Position numbers and translations under genes: made by a program. This document shows positions 8,738-20,427 of a DNA stretch of 59,724 bases, piece after piece; position 1 is the stretch's first letter, and each line of letters starts with the position of its first letter. This DNA is from Pseudomonadota bacterium. GTDB taxonomy: Bacteria; Desulfobacterota; Desulfobacteria; Desulfobacterales; Desulfatibacillaceae. The DNA lies in NCBI GenBank assembly GCA_018829095.1, contig JAHJUF010000073.1:1-59724 (forward strand), written 5' to 3'. The notes beneath the pieces were generated by a model. It saw nothing but the letters and a program-made list of their open reading frames with translations. It was not told the DNA's origin and did not search any database.

Positions 8738-8757
8738 AGGCCTACCCTTGGAGAATC

Positions 8758-9048
8758 ATGGAAGATTTAATCATCAAAAAATACGGCGAGTGGAACTTCC
8801 TGCTGGAAGGCCAGGGAGAGCAAATGCTGGTCTGGCCGTATTTTAGCGGACAGCCTTTTGCGCTGGAGGTTACCGGGGCCACCGAGGGACCGGGGCGCAT
8901 CCAGTTCCGAAAAGCGTTTCCCTACCCCGCCAACTATTGGGACCGGTCCCGCAAAATTCTTTCCTGGTGCAAGCAGTTTGCGGCTTCCGAGAATCTACGA
9001 AAAGAAGAACTGGCGGCCTACCAGGCTTGGCTGGACAAATCGGAGTAA
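8758..9048 (+). CDS. Small protein of unknown function (96 aa)
   Basis: I do not recognise this protein. It is soluble and rich in aromatic residues (YGEWNFLLEG, MLVWPYFSG, YPANYWDRSR) and ends in a charged helix (LRKEELAAYQAWLDK). It is believed to be a real gene because a GGAG ribosome site lies 6 nt before the ATG, a promoter-like sequence is directly upstream and its codon use matches the surrounding genes. Nothing around it hints at a role. Confidence 0.6.
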   Translation: MEDLIIKKYGEWNFLLEGQGEQMLVWPYFSGQPFALEVTGATEGPGRIQFRKAFPYPANYWDRSRKILSWCKQFAASENLRKEELAAYQAWLDKSE

Positions 9049-9129
9049 CCCGCACAATACCTTTACCAAAGCCATCCCACCCCATTCTTCATCCAGCTTC
9101 TCCCTTAAGCCCTTTCCTCCATCCGCGAT

Positions 9130-9426
9130 TCAAGAGGAAGAGCCTTTTCCCGCCCTGGAATAAGGCCTCCGTGGGGGCCCCACGCGCGGCGCGCGCGCTC
9201 CTGTGCCCAAAGCCCGGAACCCATGCGCGGCCAAGCCCGCTCCCCAACCCAGGATCGGCCAGGAAAACCAAAGACGCTCGGGAAATGCAAGCAGGTTGAT
9301 GGTCACAATCACCATATTCACAAACAAATACAGAAGAAGATGCTTGTAGAAAACGGTTTTTTTCCGAACCCGCCCCCGGGCCTCCAGGAGGGCTTTTTCG
9401 TACTGCTCGTCCAGGGGATGTTCCAT
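9130..9426 (-). CDS. 2TM domain membrane protein
   Basis: After an acidic/basic N-terminal helix (residues 5-24) come FYKHLLLYLFVNMVIVTINLL and WFSWPILGWGAGLAAHGF, two membrane helices separated by a short turn. This is the pattern of the 2TM domain family, small inner-membrane proteins also found fused to histidine kinases; function of the free-standing form is unknown. The ATG at 9426 has AAAGGA about 6 nt upstream. The last 25 residues are a low-complexity Arg/Pro/Gly tail encoded by a GCGCGC-rich stretch, which is unlike the family and may be lineage-specific. Confidence 0.75.
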   Translation of the reverse strand: MEHPLDEQYEKALLEARGRVRKKTVFYKHLLLYLFVNMVIVTINLLAFPERLWFSWPILGWGAGLAAHGFRALGTGARAPRVGPPRRPYSRAGKGSSS

Positions 9427-9708
9427 GGATTCCTTTCCCTTTCGTGGGTCGGCCCTGCGACCTCCGGGCGACCTTGAGGTTCATGCTAATCCCCGGGTCC
9501 GTGCAATGCAACACACATGCGTGCGACCAAACTGAACTCCCTACCCTTCTCCGGCTTGAAAGACTGTCCCAGGGCTTCATTCCGGGCACTGAAATGCATT
9601 CCTTCTTGGATTCATGGAAAAGCCATGCTACATACCCCCATACTGCAAAATAGAACATCCTTTGGGAAGGCTGAAAATTTTAACCCTGTTTTGCCGATGG
9701 GGGCTTGC

Positions 9709-10161
9709 ATGGGCATTTTCGGCTGGTGGAAAAGAGACCAGGAACCCGATCTGGACGGACTCACGGGTATCGCCAAACTCATCGGGGAGGACATCGACCG
9801 GCTGGTGGCCGAAACCTTTGCCGCCTACCAGGAGCTTCTTCTCACCCAGCCACCGGGATTCATCGTGCCCGCCGTGTGGGGTGCCCGCAAGGACGGGGAA
9901 CTCACGGACGAGCAGAAATCCATCTATAAGAAGGTCGTCCCGGCCATGAAGCGGGTTTTGGAAAACCTGCGCTTCCGCAAGCTCTCCCGGGGGCAGGAAT
10001 TCGCCATTGATTTCCTGGTCCGGGGTCTCATCATCACCAAGATCGCCTGCCTGGTGGAGATAGGCAAGAGCAGGTCCAAGCTCTTTCCGGACACCAATTC
10101 CCGGGAAAAAGACGAGCAACTGGAACGCTTGAGCCGCATGGAGCCCCTGGGCCGGGCCTGA
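9709..10161 (+). CDS. Conserved-looking soluble protein of unknown function (150 aa)
   Basis: I do not recognise a family. From the ATG at 9709 (GGGGG upstream) the protein starts MGIFGWWKRD and is almost entirely helical and charged (IAKLIGEDIDRLVAETFAAY, then KKVVPAMKRVLENLRFRKL). A hydrophobic helix, FLVRGLIITKIACLVEIG, lies in the C-terminal third. The frame is open further upstream to 9517 but that stretch has no coding character, and no ribosome site precedes its first start. It converges with the SPL gene, leaving 3 bp. Confidence 0.6.
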   Translation: MGIFGWWKRDQEPDLDGLTGIAKLIGEDIDRLVAETFAAYQELLLTQPPGFIVPAVWGARKDGELTDEQKSIYKKVVPAMKRVLENLRFRKLSRGQEFAIDFLVRGLIITKIACLVEIGKSRSKLFPDTNSREKDEQLERLSRMEPLGRA

Positions 10162-10164
10162 TGA

Positions 10165-11274
10165 TCATTCCCGGATTCCGCACACCCTGACCGCGCTTTG
10201 GTTCAGATAAGCTGACAAACCCTTTTCCCCAGGCCAGAACCCCATGCACCTTTCCCATACCTCCTGGTCTTCCATGCAAAAATAGGCGGTCACTTCCGGT
10301 GCCACTGCCTGTATTTCCTCAACCATCTCCCGGCACAGGGCCATGCGGATGGGCTTGAACACCCGCATCTTGTTGTCCAGTCCCGGCACCATCTCCCCCA
10401 GAACCAGTTCCGAACCCGGACGCCGCTCCCGGATCATCTGGCCCAGAGAAGGCGGATAGCGCAGCGTGCCCAGACTTATCCAAACCACCCTCTCCGACGG
10501 CACCCTGGCAAAAACCTCCCGGACCACCTCGCGGTAATCCTTCTCACATCCGGGATACGGTACAAGAGGATCGAAATGGAACGCCAGGGGATAGCCCCAT
10601 TCCGCGCACCGGGCTGCTGCGGAGAGCCTTGCCGAAAGGCTGGTCGCCCCTTTTTCGTGTTCCCGGACCACCCTGGGGGCATTCATGCTCCAGGCCAGGA
10701 TGGTTTTTCCCCGGTGATCCAGGCCTTTCAAGGCATCGATGTTCACAGTCTTGGTTTTCAGTTCCAGCACGGCGTGGTCCTGGGCCGCGAATCGTTCCAC
10801 CAATCTGGGGGTCAGGTCCCAAAGAGACTCCCACACCAAGCTGTCCGTAAACTCGCCGGTTCCCATGCGTCGGGTGGCCGGATCCCGGGCTTTAAGCACC
10901 TGATCCAGTTCGGAAAACAGTTCATCCTGGTTGGCGAAAAGTTGCATGACCGGAGGGTGAAAATAGGTCTGGAGCACGCAGTAGGCGCAGTCCATGGGAC
11001 AGAACGTGCCCACATGAAGGATGGTGTATCCACAACAGGTGTATTCGCTCGTGCCCGGGCAGGGGCGAATGAAGCGGCCCTGGTTCCGGGTGATGTACAG
11101 CACGGATTTGGCCGCAGCCACGGGGTCTGGCAAGGAAAGGACATGGCGAAAAACTTCGCCTGGACCGTCCACGAGTTCCACCGGGACCCCGGCTAAGCGT
11201 TGACGGATGTCCCGGGCCAGGGGGGTATCCTGGACCCGCAGGTCCACAAACAGCTGGCGGATGGCGGGCTTCAT
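10165..11274 (-). CDS. splB: SPL-family radical SAM protein (spore photoproduct lyase-like)
   Basis: The radical SAM cluster motif CPMDCAYC (Cys92, Cys96, Cys99) is followed by VLQTYFHPP, and the 369-aa length and layout match the spore photoproduct lyase family. In true lyases a cysteine near residue 141 donates hydrogen to the repaired thymine; the corresponding stretch here reads GTGEFTDSL with Phe142 where that cysteine is expected. I therefore infer a different, unknown reaction in this branch, which occurs in non-spore-forming bacteria. The gene follows the ParB-like gene by 4 bp and is probably co-transcribed with it and purC. The symbol refers to the family only. Confidence 0.82.
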   Translation of the reverse strand: MKPAIRQLFVDLRVQDTPLARDIRQRLAGVPVELVDGPGEVFRHVLSLPDPVAAAKSVLYITRNQGRFIRPCPGTSEYTCCGYTILHVGTFCPMDCAYCVLQTYFHPPVMQLFANQDELFSELDQVLKARDPATRRMGTGEFTDSLVWESLWDLTPRLVERFAAQDHAVLELKTKTVNIDALKGLDHRGKTILAWSMNAPRVVREHEKGATSLSARLSAAARCAEWGYPLAFHFDPLVPYPGCEKDYREVVREVFARVPSERVVWISLGTLRYPPSLGQMIRERRPGSELVLGEMVPGLDNKMRVFKPIRMALCREMVEEIQAVAPEVTAYFCMEDQEVWERCMGFWPGEKGLSAYLNQSAVRVCGIRE

Positions 11275-11278
11275 GAGG

Positions 11279-12231
11279 TCATTCCCCCATCACCCGTTTC
11301 AGGGCCGGATTTTTTAGAAGATCCAGGGTGCGGGAAAGATGTTGGGAAAGTTCCTTTTCGGAGTCGAATTGCAGGCGCAGGACGTGGGTGGTGCCCTCGA
11401 AGAATGGAGGCGGCTCCCATTTCATCCGGGGTGGGAGGCGCAGACCGGCCACCAGCCGATCCCTTTCCGCAGTTTCCCGGTCCACGGTGGGATACCGGCG
11501 CTGGTGCAAAATCGCCCGGACTCGGGTAGCAGCAGCGTTCTTGTCTTTTTCTTCCCGGATGGCAGCCCCGATGCCCGGGTCCTCCAGAACCTGGGCGGGG
11601 GAAAGGTTTTCCCGTTCCGCGATTTCCCGCACCAGGGACAGGATCTGGCGCTGACGGGAAAGGCTCTGGGGAAGCTCCAAAAACAGGCGGGCCAGGGCCT
11701 TGGCGTTACTTTCCTCCAGCCTGCCCAGGTCCAGAGCCACGGGAAAGGCCAGCGCACCGGCTTCCAGAGCTTCCTGGAGTGTGGCTGGCATCCGGCACAG
11801 GCTTTCCCAATCCTTCAGACGAGGAATGGGGGCTTCCAGGCCCAGGGCCCGGCGGACAAGGTCCTGCCGGGCGTCCCAGGCCAAATCCGGCCCCAGGAGA
11901 GCAATAGCCCGGGAGGTTTCCAGCAGGCCCAGGGGCCGGGCAACGGCATTTAGGGAAACCGCCGCAAAGGCGCAGACCCCGTCCGGCGTGGACAGAGGAA
12001 GGACCATGGCTGGAACCGGCGAGCATCCCAGTTCCCGGCAGGCTTCCCGGCGGGAGAATCCGTCCACCACCTGAAAACGGCCGTCCTGCCTTTCCCTCAG
12101 GAGAACCGGAGCCAGCAGCCCCGCCTCCCGAATAATGCCCACCCAGCGGTTCTCTCCGTTGGTCCCGGAGATACGGAACGTGATGTCCGAGCCGGAAACT
12201 GTCTCCAGGGGGACTTCCTGGAACTCGGGCG

Positions 12232-12235
<4 letters not shown>
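11279..12235 (-). CDS. ParB N-terminal domain protein
   Basis: The first 90 residues follow the ParB/Srx fold pattern: an Ile-rich strand, [32 protein letters not shown] with its DGFxR turn, and PVPAMVLP. The rest (residues 100-318) is helical and could include a DNA-binding part, but no ParA gene, no parS-like site and no origin genes are near, so a role in chromosome segregation is not supported. The ATG overlaps the purC stop (ATGA), and the stop lies 4 bp before splB. The context points to a housekeeping operon with a ParB-like regulator or CTP/ATP-binding protein of unknown function. Confidence 0.75.
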
Positions 12236-14832
<2,597 letters not shown>

Positions 14833-14850
14833 ATTTTGGTGCCAGCCCAG

Positions 14851-16716
14851 CTATTCTGAATCGGGAGCCTGGTTTTTTCCGGGCTCCCGATTTTTTTTCT
14901 CCAGGGCTTCCCGAATTTTTTTGGCCACCGTGTGGTTCATACCGGGCACGGCGGCCAGTTCCTCCTCCGAGGCATCCCGAAGCCTCTTCACGCTCTTGAA
15001 TCGCCGCAGCAAGGCCTTTTTTCGCTTCTCCCCCACCCCGGGCACATCGTCTAAGACCGACCGCCGAACCGTCCGGCCCCGCTGAATCCTGTGCAGGCTG
15101 ATGGCAAAACGATGGGCCTCGTCCCTCACCCGGGAGAGGAACACCAGGGCGTCCCGGTCCTTCCCGAACATCACGGGGTTGGCCTGGCCGGGGAGATAAA
15201 TTTTATCCTCCGCCTCTCCCTTTTCCTCCTCCTTCTTGGCGATGCCCGCGCAGGGAACCTTTTCGATGAGACCCAGTTCCGCTAGGACCTGAACGGCCAT
15301 GGAAAGCTGCCCCCTGCCTCCGTCCACCAGGAGCAGGTCCGGCAGTGGTTCCGCCTCCTTTTCCGGGTCAAAACGCCTGGCCAGGACATGGCGCATGGCA
15401 CCGTAGTCATCCCCGGACATCACATCCCGGACCTTGTAACGGCGATACGAATCCTTGTCCGGCGCGCCGTCGGAGAAAACCACCTGGCTGGCCACTGTCT
15501 GGCTACCCTGGGTGTGGGAGACGTCAAAGCATTCCAGACGGCCCGGGGGACCGGTCAGCCGCAGCCTGCGCCCGACCTTGGCCAGGGCCTCCTTTTGGTA
15601 CTCCTCACCGGAAAGGCGGCGTTCCAGGGCATCAACGGCGTTTTGCCTGGCCATGTCCGTGAGGCGCACTTTCTCTCCCCGTTGGGGAACCAGGATGCGC
15701 ACCCGGCCGCCCCGGGCATCTCCCAGTCGGTCCTCCACAAAGGCCGCGTCCTCCAGGGGCTCGGAAACCAGGATTTCCGGCGGCACGAAGGCGTCCTTTT
15801 CGTAGACCTGGAGCAGGAAATCCTGGAGCAGATTCCGGTCCTGGCTCACCGCCTCCAGAAAGGGATAGTTCCGGGAACCCACCAAAAAGCCCCCCCGCAC
15901 ATGGAGCATGGTGACCATGCATCCCGCGGGCCGCGCCACCAGGGCTGCCACGTCCCGGTCCTCGAAATCCGTGGTCACGGCCACCTGGCGCTCCACCGTC
16001 TTCTTGATGGCGAACATCTTGTCTCGAAATTCGGCGGCCCGCTCGAACTCCTCTCCTTCCGAGGCCAGGAGCATCTTCTCCTGGTATTTCTTGAGGAGGG
16101 AGGGGGTCTTGCCCTTGAGGAACAGGATGGCCTCCTGAATCATCTCCTGGTACTGGTCCGGGTCCACGAGAAGGCAGCAGGGGCCCAGGCAGTTGCCCAT
16201 CTGAAAGTTGATGCAGGGGCGAGTGCGCCGGGGCAACTCGGGTTTTTTGCATCTGCGAATACGGAAGGTCTTGTGGATGATCTTCAACGTCTCACGGGCC
16301 GCGCCCGCAGAGGTGAACGGCCCGAAATAGCGGGCTCCGTCCTTTTTCACCTTTCTGACGATCTCCAGGCACGGATAGGGCTGGTTCTGGTCGATGCGCA
16401 GGCTGGGATAGAGCTTCCCGTCTTTCAGCACCACGTTGTACCGGGGCTTGTGGCGCTTGATAAGGTTGGATTCCAGGACCAGCGCCTCGTGAGCCGTGGC
16501 GGTCAGAATGGTCTCGAAAATGGCAATTTTGGAGACCAGGACATCCGTCTTTGGATCCCGGTTGGCGGGCCGGGCGAAGTAGGAGGAAACGCGCCTCTTC
16601 AGATTGGCGGCCTTGCCCACGTACAGGATGTTTCCGGCCTCGTTCTTCATAAGGTACACGCCGGGCCCCTGGGAGGTGGCCGCCAATTTTTCCAGAATGT
16701 GGGCTGGGGTGTCCAT
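14851..16716 (-). CDS. uvrC: Excinuclease ABC subunit C
   Basis: UvrC makes the two incisions flanking bulky DNA lesions. All parts are present in the 621-aa protein: GIY-YIG nuclease (GVYLMKNEAG and ILYVGKAANLKRR, residues 18-45), a cysteine cluster near residues 155-180 (CKKPELPRRTRPCINF, GNCLGPC), UVR motif, RNase H-like 5' nuclease (ECFDVSHTQGSQ, LLLVDGGRGQL) and C-terminal helix-hairpin-helix pair (LDDVPGVGEKRKKALL, VPGMNHTVAKKI). It follows uvrB by 11 bp and is very likely co-transcribed. Its final codons double as the mdh terminator on the other strand. Confidence 0.97.
   Translation of the reverse strand: MDTPAHILEKLAATSQGPGVYLMKNEAGNILYVGKAANLKRRVSSYFARPANRDPKTDVLVSKIAIFETILTATAHEALVLESNLIKRHKPRYNVVLKDGKLYPSLRIDQNQPYPCLEIVRKVKKDGARYFGPFTSAGAARETLKIIHKTFRIRRCKKPELPRRTRPCINFQMGNCLGPCCLLVDPDQYQEMIQEAILFLKGKTPSLLKKYQEKMLLASEGEEFERAAEFRDKMFAIKKTVERQVAVTTDFEDRDVAALVARPAGCMVTMLHVRGGFLVGSRNYPFLEAVSQDRNLLQDFLLQVYEKDAFVPPEILVSEPLEDAAFVEDRLGDARGGRVRILVPQRGEKVRLTDMARQNAVDALERRLSGEEYQKEALAKVGRRLRLTGPPGRLECFDVSHTQGSQTVASQVVFSDGAPDKDSYRRYKVRDVMSGDDYGAMRHVLARRFDPEKEAEPLPDLLLVDGGRGQLSMAVQVLAELGLIEKVPCAGIAKKEEEKGEAEDKIYLPGQANPVMFGKDRDALVFLSRVRDEAHRFAISLHRIQRGRTVRRSVLDDVPGVGEKRKKALLRRFKSVKRLRDASEEELAAVPGMNHTVAKKIREALEKKNREPGKNQAPDSE
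14859..14898 (+). terminator. Rho-independent terminator of mdh
   Basis: The arms 14859-14869 and 14882-14892 form an 11-bp GC-rich stem around a 12-nt T-rich loop. The stem runs directly into a tract of eight T on the plus strand (14891-14898). The whole structure lies inside the last codons of the convergent uvrC gene. Confidence 0.88.
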
Positions 16717-16727
16717 GGTGCGTGGCT

Positions 16728-18719
16728 CTACATCTCCAGGAGGTCTTTTTTCAGGCTCGTGATTTCATCGCGGAGCCGGGCGGCTTTTTCAAAGGAAAGC
16801 TCCCGGGCGGCCGCGCGCATCTCCTTCTCCAGATCCACGATGATCCGGGCAAGGTCCTTCCGGTTTCCATGGCTTGGGCCGGGTCCGGGATCCACGGGCA
16901 CGGTGACGTAGTCCGCCTCGTACACGGAATCGAAAATGGAGCGGATTTCCTTGCGGATGGTTTCGGGGGTGATGCCATGCTCCTGGTTGTATTCCGCCTG
17001 GACCAAGCGGCGGCGGTCGGTTTCGTCCATGGCCCGCCTCATGCTGTCCGTCACCCTGTCCGCGTAAAAAATGACCGTGCCGTTAACGTTCCGGGCTGCC
17101 CGGCCGCAAGTCTGAATGAGGGACCTCTCGGACCGGAGGAACCCTTCCTTGTCCGCGTCCAGGATGGCCACCAGGGAAACTTCGGGAATGTCCAGGCCCT
17201 CCCGCAGAAGGTTGATGCCCACCAGCACATCGAAGTTGCCCAGGCGCAACTCCCGGATGATCTCCATACGGTCCATGGTCTGGATGTCCGAGTGGAGGTA
17301 CCGCACCTGGACTCCCAGGCTCTGGTAATATTCCGTGAGATCCTCGGACATGCGCTTGGTGAGGGTGGTGACCAGGACCCGCTCACCAGCCTCCTCCCGG
17401 AGCCGAATCTCCTCCAGAAGATCGTCCACTTGGTTTCCGGCGGGCCGGACCTCCACAGCCGGGTCCATGAGGCCGGTGGGCCGCACGATCTGCTCGGCCA
17501 CCGCGCCCTTGGCAACTTCCATCTCCCAGTTCCCGGGAGTGGCGGAAACGTAGACGGTCTGGGGGATTTTGTCCTCGAATTCCTCGAACTGCAAGGGCCG
17601 GTTGTCCAGGGCTGAGGGAAGCCGGAAACCGAATTCCACCAGGGTCTGTTTCCTGGACCGGTCTCCCCGGTACATACCCCGCACCTGGGGCACGCCGATG
17701 TGGGATTCGTCGATGAAAAGAAGCATGTCCGGAGGAAAGTAATCGATGAGGGTGTAGGGTGGTGATCCCTCCTTGCGGCCCGTCAGGTGCCGGGCGTAGT
17801 TCTCGATGCCCGTGCAATAGCCAAGCTCGTGCATCATTTCCAGGTCGTAACCCGTGCGTTCCTCGATGCGCTGAGCCTCAATGAGTTTGTTCTGGTCCCG
17901 AAAATGATTCACTCGGTCCTTCAGTTCCTTCCGGACCGCATCCATGGCCCGCACCAGGGTCCGGCGGGTGGTGACGTAGTGGCTGGCCGGGTAGATCATG
18001 ACCCGGGAAAGGCTCCTCTTGACCGTTCCGCGCAGGGGGTCGATTTCCGCGATGCTCTCGATTTCATCCCCGAAGAACTCCACTCGCACGGCCTGGTCCT
18101 CTTCGTAGGCCGGGAAGATTTCCACCCGGTCCCCCCGGACCCGGAATACGCCCCGGTGAAAGTCTATGTCATTGCGTTCGTACTGCATGGCCACAAGGTC
18201 CTTCAGCATCCTGTCCCGGTTCACCTCGGTTCCGGCCTCCAGGGAAAGGCGCATGGCCACGTAGTCCTCGGGCGCGCCCAGGCCGAATATACAGGATACG
18301 GATGCCACCACGATGACATCCCGCCGGGTCAGCACCGAACGAGTGGCCGAGTGGCGCAGCTTGTCGATCATCTCGTTGATGGAGGAGTCTTTCTGGATAT
18401 AGGTGTCAGAGTTGGGGAGATAGGCCTCGGGCTGGTAGTAGTCGTAGTAGGAAACAAAGTATTCCACCGCGTTTTCGGGGAAAAGCTGGCGGAATTCGTT
18501 GTAGAGTTGAGCGGCCAGGGTCTTGTTGGGAGCGATGACCAGGGAGGGTTTTTCCACCCGGGCGATGACTTGAGCCATGGTGAAAGTCTTGCCCGAACCT
18601 GTGACGCCCAGGAGCACCTGGTGGGGCTTGCCCGTAAGCACACCCTGGGAAAGGATCTCAATGGCCTGGGGCTGGTCGCCCTTGGGCGTGAATTCGCTGG
18701 TGAGTTGAAAAAGGGACAT
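16728..18719 (-). CDS. uvrB: Excinuclease ABC subunit B
   Basis: UvrB is the damage-verifying helicase-like core of nucleotide excision repair. The 663-aa protein has Walker [11 protein letters not shown], the beta-hairpin region ([12 protein letters not shown]), DESH box ([14 protein letters not shown]), helicase motifs V and VI ([29 protein letters not shown]) and a C-terminal UVR motif for UvrC binding ([11 protein letters not shown]). ATG 18719 ([10 protein letters not shown]) matches the family start. The frame stays open up to 18926, but that extension is the palindromic repeat element and should not be added to the protein. Confidence 0.97.
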   Translation of the reverse strand: MSLFQLTSEFTPKGDQPQAIEILSQGVLTGKPHQVLLGVTGSGKTFTMAQVIARVEKPSLVIAPNKTLAAQLYNEFRQLFPENAVEYFVSYYDYYQPEAYLPNSDTYIQKDSSINEMIDKLRHSATRSVLTRRDVIVVASVSCIFGLGAPEDYVAMRLSLEAGTEVNRDRMLKDLVAMQYERNDIDFHRGVFRVRGDRVEIFPAYEEDQAVRVEFFGDEIESIAEIDPLRGTVKRSLSRVMIYPASHYVTTRRTLVRAMDAVRKELKDRVNHFRDQNKLIEAQRIEERTGYDLEMMHELGYCTGIENYARHLTGRKEGSPPYTLIDYFPPDMLLFIDESHIGVPQVRGMYRGDRSRKQTLVEFGFRLPSALDNRPLQFEEFEDKIPQTVYVSATPGNWEMEVAKGAVAEQIVRPTGLMDPAVEVRPAGNQVDDLLEEIRLREEAGERVLVTTLTKRMSEDLTEYYQSLGVQVRYLHSDIQTMDRMEIIRELRLGNFDVLVGINLLREGLDIPEVSLVAILDADKEGFLRSERSLIQTCGRAARNVNGTVIFYADRVTDSMRRAMDETDRRRLVQAEYNQEHGITPETIRKEIRSIFDSVYEADYVTVPVDPGPGPSHGNRKDLARIIVDLEKEMRAAARELSFEKAARLRDEITSLKKDLLEM

Positions 18720-18792
18720 GAAGACGCTTTCCCTTGCCAACCGCGCAAGGGCTTGTGCGGGTTGTTCCCGGAAACCGGATAGGTCAAAAAAT

Positions 18793-18923
18793 GATGGAGA
18801 TGCAACAAGTCCAAAATCTACCGAAATCGTCATTCCGGCGAAGGCCGGAATCCAGTTTTTCAAGTTGTTACAAAAACCCTGGATCCCGGCCTTCGCCGGG
18901 ATGACGACCTGTTGTATCTCCAT
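18793..18923. mobile_element. MITE/REP-like palindromic element between cysS and uvrB
   Basis: The element is an imperfect palindrome of about 131 bp. The outer arms 18793-18810 and 18906-18923 are 18-bp inverted repeats with two mismatches. Inside are two REP-type units in opposite orientation (18829-18855 and 18880-18906), each itself palindromic around GGCGAAGGCC or GGCCTTCGCC. Units of this kind recur in many proteobacterial genomes and give spurious PAKAGIQ/IPAFAGM peptides. No transposase is nearby, so movement would be in trans. It lies in the leader of uvrB. Confidence 0.8.
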
Positions 18924-18953
18924 CAAAAGATAAGAAGCTGAAGGCCCCCCTGT

Positions 18954-18973
18954 CCCCCCTTGCCAAAGGGGGG
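18954..18973. repeat. Perfect short hairpin between cysS and the MITE-like element
   Basis: CCCCCCTT and AAGGGGGG form a perfect 8-bp stem with a 4-nt loop, 14 bp beyond the cysS stop. It may act as a weak terminator for the cysS operon, although no T tract follows on the minus strand, or be another dispersed repeat. Confidence 0.5.
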
Positions 18974-18986
18974 AAGAAAGGATGGA

Positions 18987-20408
18987 TCAGGCAAGCTTCC
19001 AGGTGGTCTTGCCCTGTGCGTCTTGGAGAATCACCCCTTTTTGGGCCAGTTGATCCCGGATGGTGTCTGCCAAAGCAAAATCCCGGTTCTTTCGGGCCTG
19101 GTTCCGAAGCTCGATCTGCATCTCGATCTCCTCCGGGTCCAAGCCCTTGTCCTGCACGGCCTTTTGGGAAGCCGCTTGGAAGAAAGCCTCCGGGTCCTCC
19201 CCAAACAGGCCCAGGGTCTTGCCCATGCCCGCCACGGCCGCCCGGATGCCGGAAAGCTCGGCAGCGTGTTTTTTCGGATCCTCGTCCAGAAGTCGGTTGG
19301 CCTGGCGCACGGCCTCGAAGGTTATGCCCAGGGCACCGGCCGTGTTGAAGTCATCGTCCATGGCCTGGACGAACCGGGCCGGCCAGTCGTCTCCGTCCCC
19401 ATCGCCGGGTCCCACGGCTTCCTGGATGCGCTTCAGGCAGGCGTAAATCCTTTCCAGGGCCCCGCCCGCCTCAGCCATGGCTTCGGGGGTGAAATCCACG
19501 GGGCTCCGGTAGTGCTTGGACAGGAGGAACATGCGGATGGTCTCGGGATGGTGTTCGGACAGCACATCCCGAATGGTGCGGAAGTTGCCCAGGGACTTGG
19601 ACATCTTTTCCTGGTCGATGTTCACGAAACCGTTGTGGACCCAGAATCGGACAAAAGTCTTGCCAAAGGCCGCCTCGCTCTGGGCGATCTCGTTTTCGTG
19701 GTGGGGGAAGATGAGGTCCTGGCCGCCACCGTGGATGTCAAAGGTGACGCCCAGATGGGAATGTCCCATGGCGGAGCATTCGATGTGCCAACCGGGGCGA
19801 CCCGGACTCCAGGGGCTCTCCCAGTTCGGCTCGCCGGGTTTGGACGCCTTCCACAGGGCAAAATCAAAGGGGTCTTCCTTGCGCTTGTCCACCTCCACCC
19901 GGGCTCCGGCCTCCATATCCTCCAGTTTGCGGCCCGAAAGTTTGCCATACCCGGAAAAGGCCCGCACCCGAAAGTACACGTCTCCGTCCACCACGTAGGC
20001 GGACCCTTTTTCCAGAAGACTTTGGACCAGCTGGATGATCTCCTGGATGTGCTCCGTGGCCCGGGGCTCCCGGCTGGGCCGGAGCACGCCCAGGGCGTCC
20101 ATGTCCTCATGAAACTCCCGGATGTAGCGCTCGGCCACCTCCCGGGACTCCACCCCGGTCTCCTGGGCCCGGCGGATGATCTTGTCGTCCACGTCCGTGA
20201 AGTTGCGCACGTACAGCACGTCCCATCCCTTGGACATCAGGTGCCGGAACACCACGTCGAAAACCACGGCGCTCCGGGCGTGCCCCATATGGGCCGCGTC
20301 GTAGACCGTGGGGCCGCACACGTACATGCGGACCTTTCCGGGGACAGCGGGGACGAACTCTTCCTTCTTCCGGGCCAGGGTGTTGTAGATCAGCATATGG
20401 TTCCCCAT
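18987..20408 (-). CDS. cysS: Cysteinyl-tRNA synthetase
   Basis: Charges tRNA-Cys. The 473-aa class I synthetase has the zinc and active-site start YVCGPTVYDAAHMGHARS, FTDVDDKII, the second zinc cysteine and histidines in WHIECSAM and HHENEIAQSEA, and the KMSKS loop as EKMSKSLGN. The C-terminal anticodon-binding part is intact (ARKNRDFALADTIRDQL). ATG 20408 is used; ATG 20396 is also possible. It lies 19 bp after ispF, the order often seen in bacteria, and completes the DUF2760-Hsp70-Hsp70-ispF-cysS run. Confidence 0.97.
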   Translation of the reverse strand: MGNHMLIYNTLARKKEEFVPAVPGKVRMYVCGPTVYDAAHMGHARSAVVFDVVFRHLMSKGWDVLYVRNFTDVDDKIIRRAQETGVESREVAERYIREFHEDMDALGVLRPSREPRATEHIQEIIQLVQSLLEKGSAYVVDGDVYFRVRAFSGYGKLSGRKLEDMEAGARVEVDKRKEDPFDFALWKASKPGEPNWESPWSPGRPGWHIECSAMGHSHLGVTFDIHGGGQDLIFPHHENEIAQSEAAFGKTFVRFWVHNGFVNIDQEKMSKSLGNFRTIRDVLSEHHPETIRMFLLSKHYRSPVDFTPEAMAEAGGALERIYACLKRIQEAVGPGDGDGDDWPARFVQAMDDDFNTAGALGITFEAVRQANRLLDEDPKKHAAELSGIRAAVAGMGKTLGLFGEDPEAFFQAASQKAVQDKGLDPEEIEMQIELRNQARKNRDFALADTIRDQLAQKGVILQDAQGKTTWKLA

Positions 20409-20427
20409 TTGGGCCTTTCCCGCCCGA

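Larger units (their letters stand above)
8379..8757. other. AT-rich intergenic region with two plus-strand promoter-like sites
   Basis: This 379-bp gap is clearly less GC-rich than its surroundings, especially about 8610-8740. An open frame exists at 8405-8665 but it lacks a ribosome site and its codon use is unlike the neighbours, so I do not call it a gene. Two sigma70-like promoters pointing to the 96-aa gene are listed separately. The upstream one would leave about 180 nt of leader or a separate small RNA. Confidence 0.5.

Noticed and set aside
9178-9203. Alternating GCGCGC tract as a Z-DNA or regulatory element
   Set aside because: It lies inside the coding tail of the 2TM gene and is short; nothing else supports a function.
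15388-16911. 507-residue plus-strand frame opposite uvrC
   Set aside because: Antisense shadow of a high-GC gene; composition is His/Gly/Arg-rich with no family pattern, while uvrC on the other strand is complete.
18793-18923. CRISPR repeat array
   Set aside because: Only two units in opposite orientation, no regular spacers and no cas genes; it is a REP/MITE-type palindrome.
18720-18926. 69-residue N-terminal extension of uvrB
   Set aside because: It is translated from the palindromic repeat element; homologues start at 18719.
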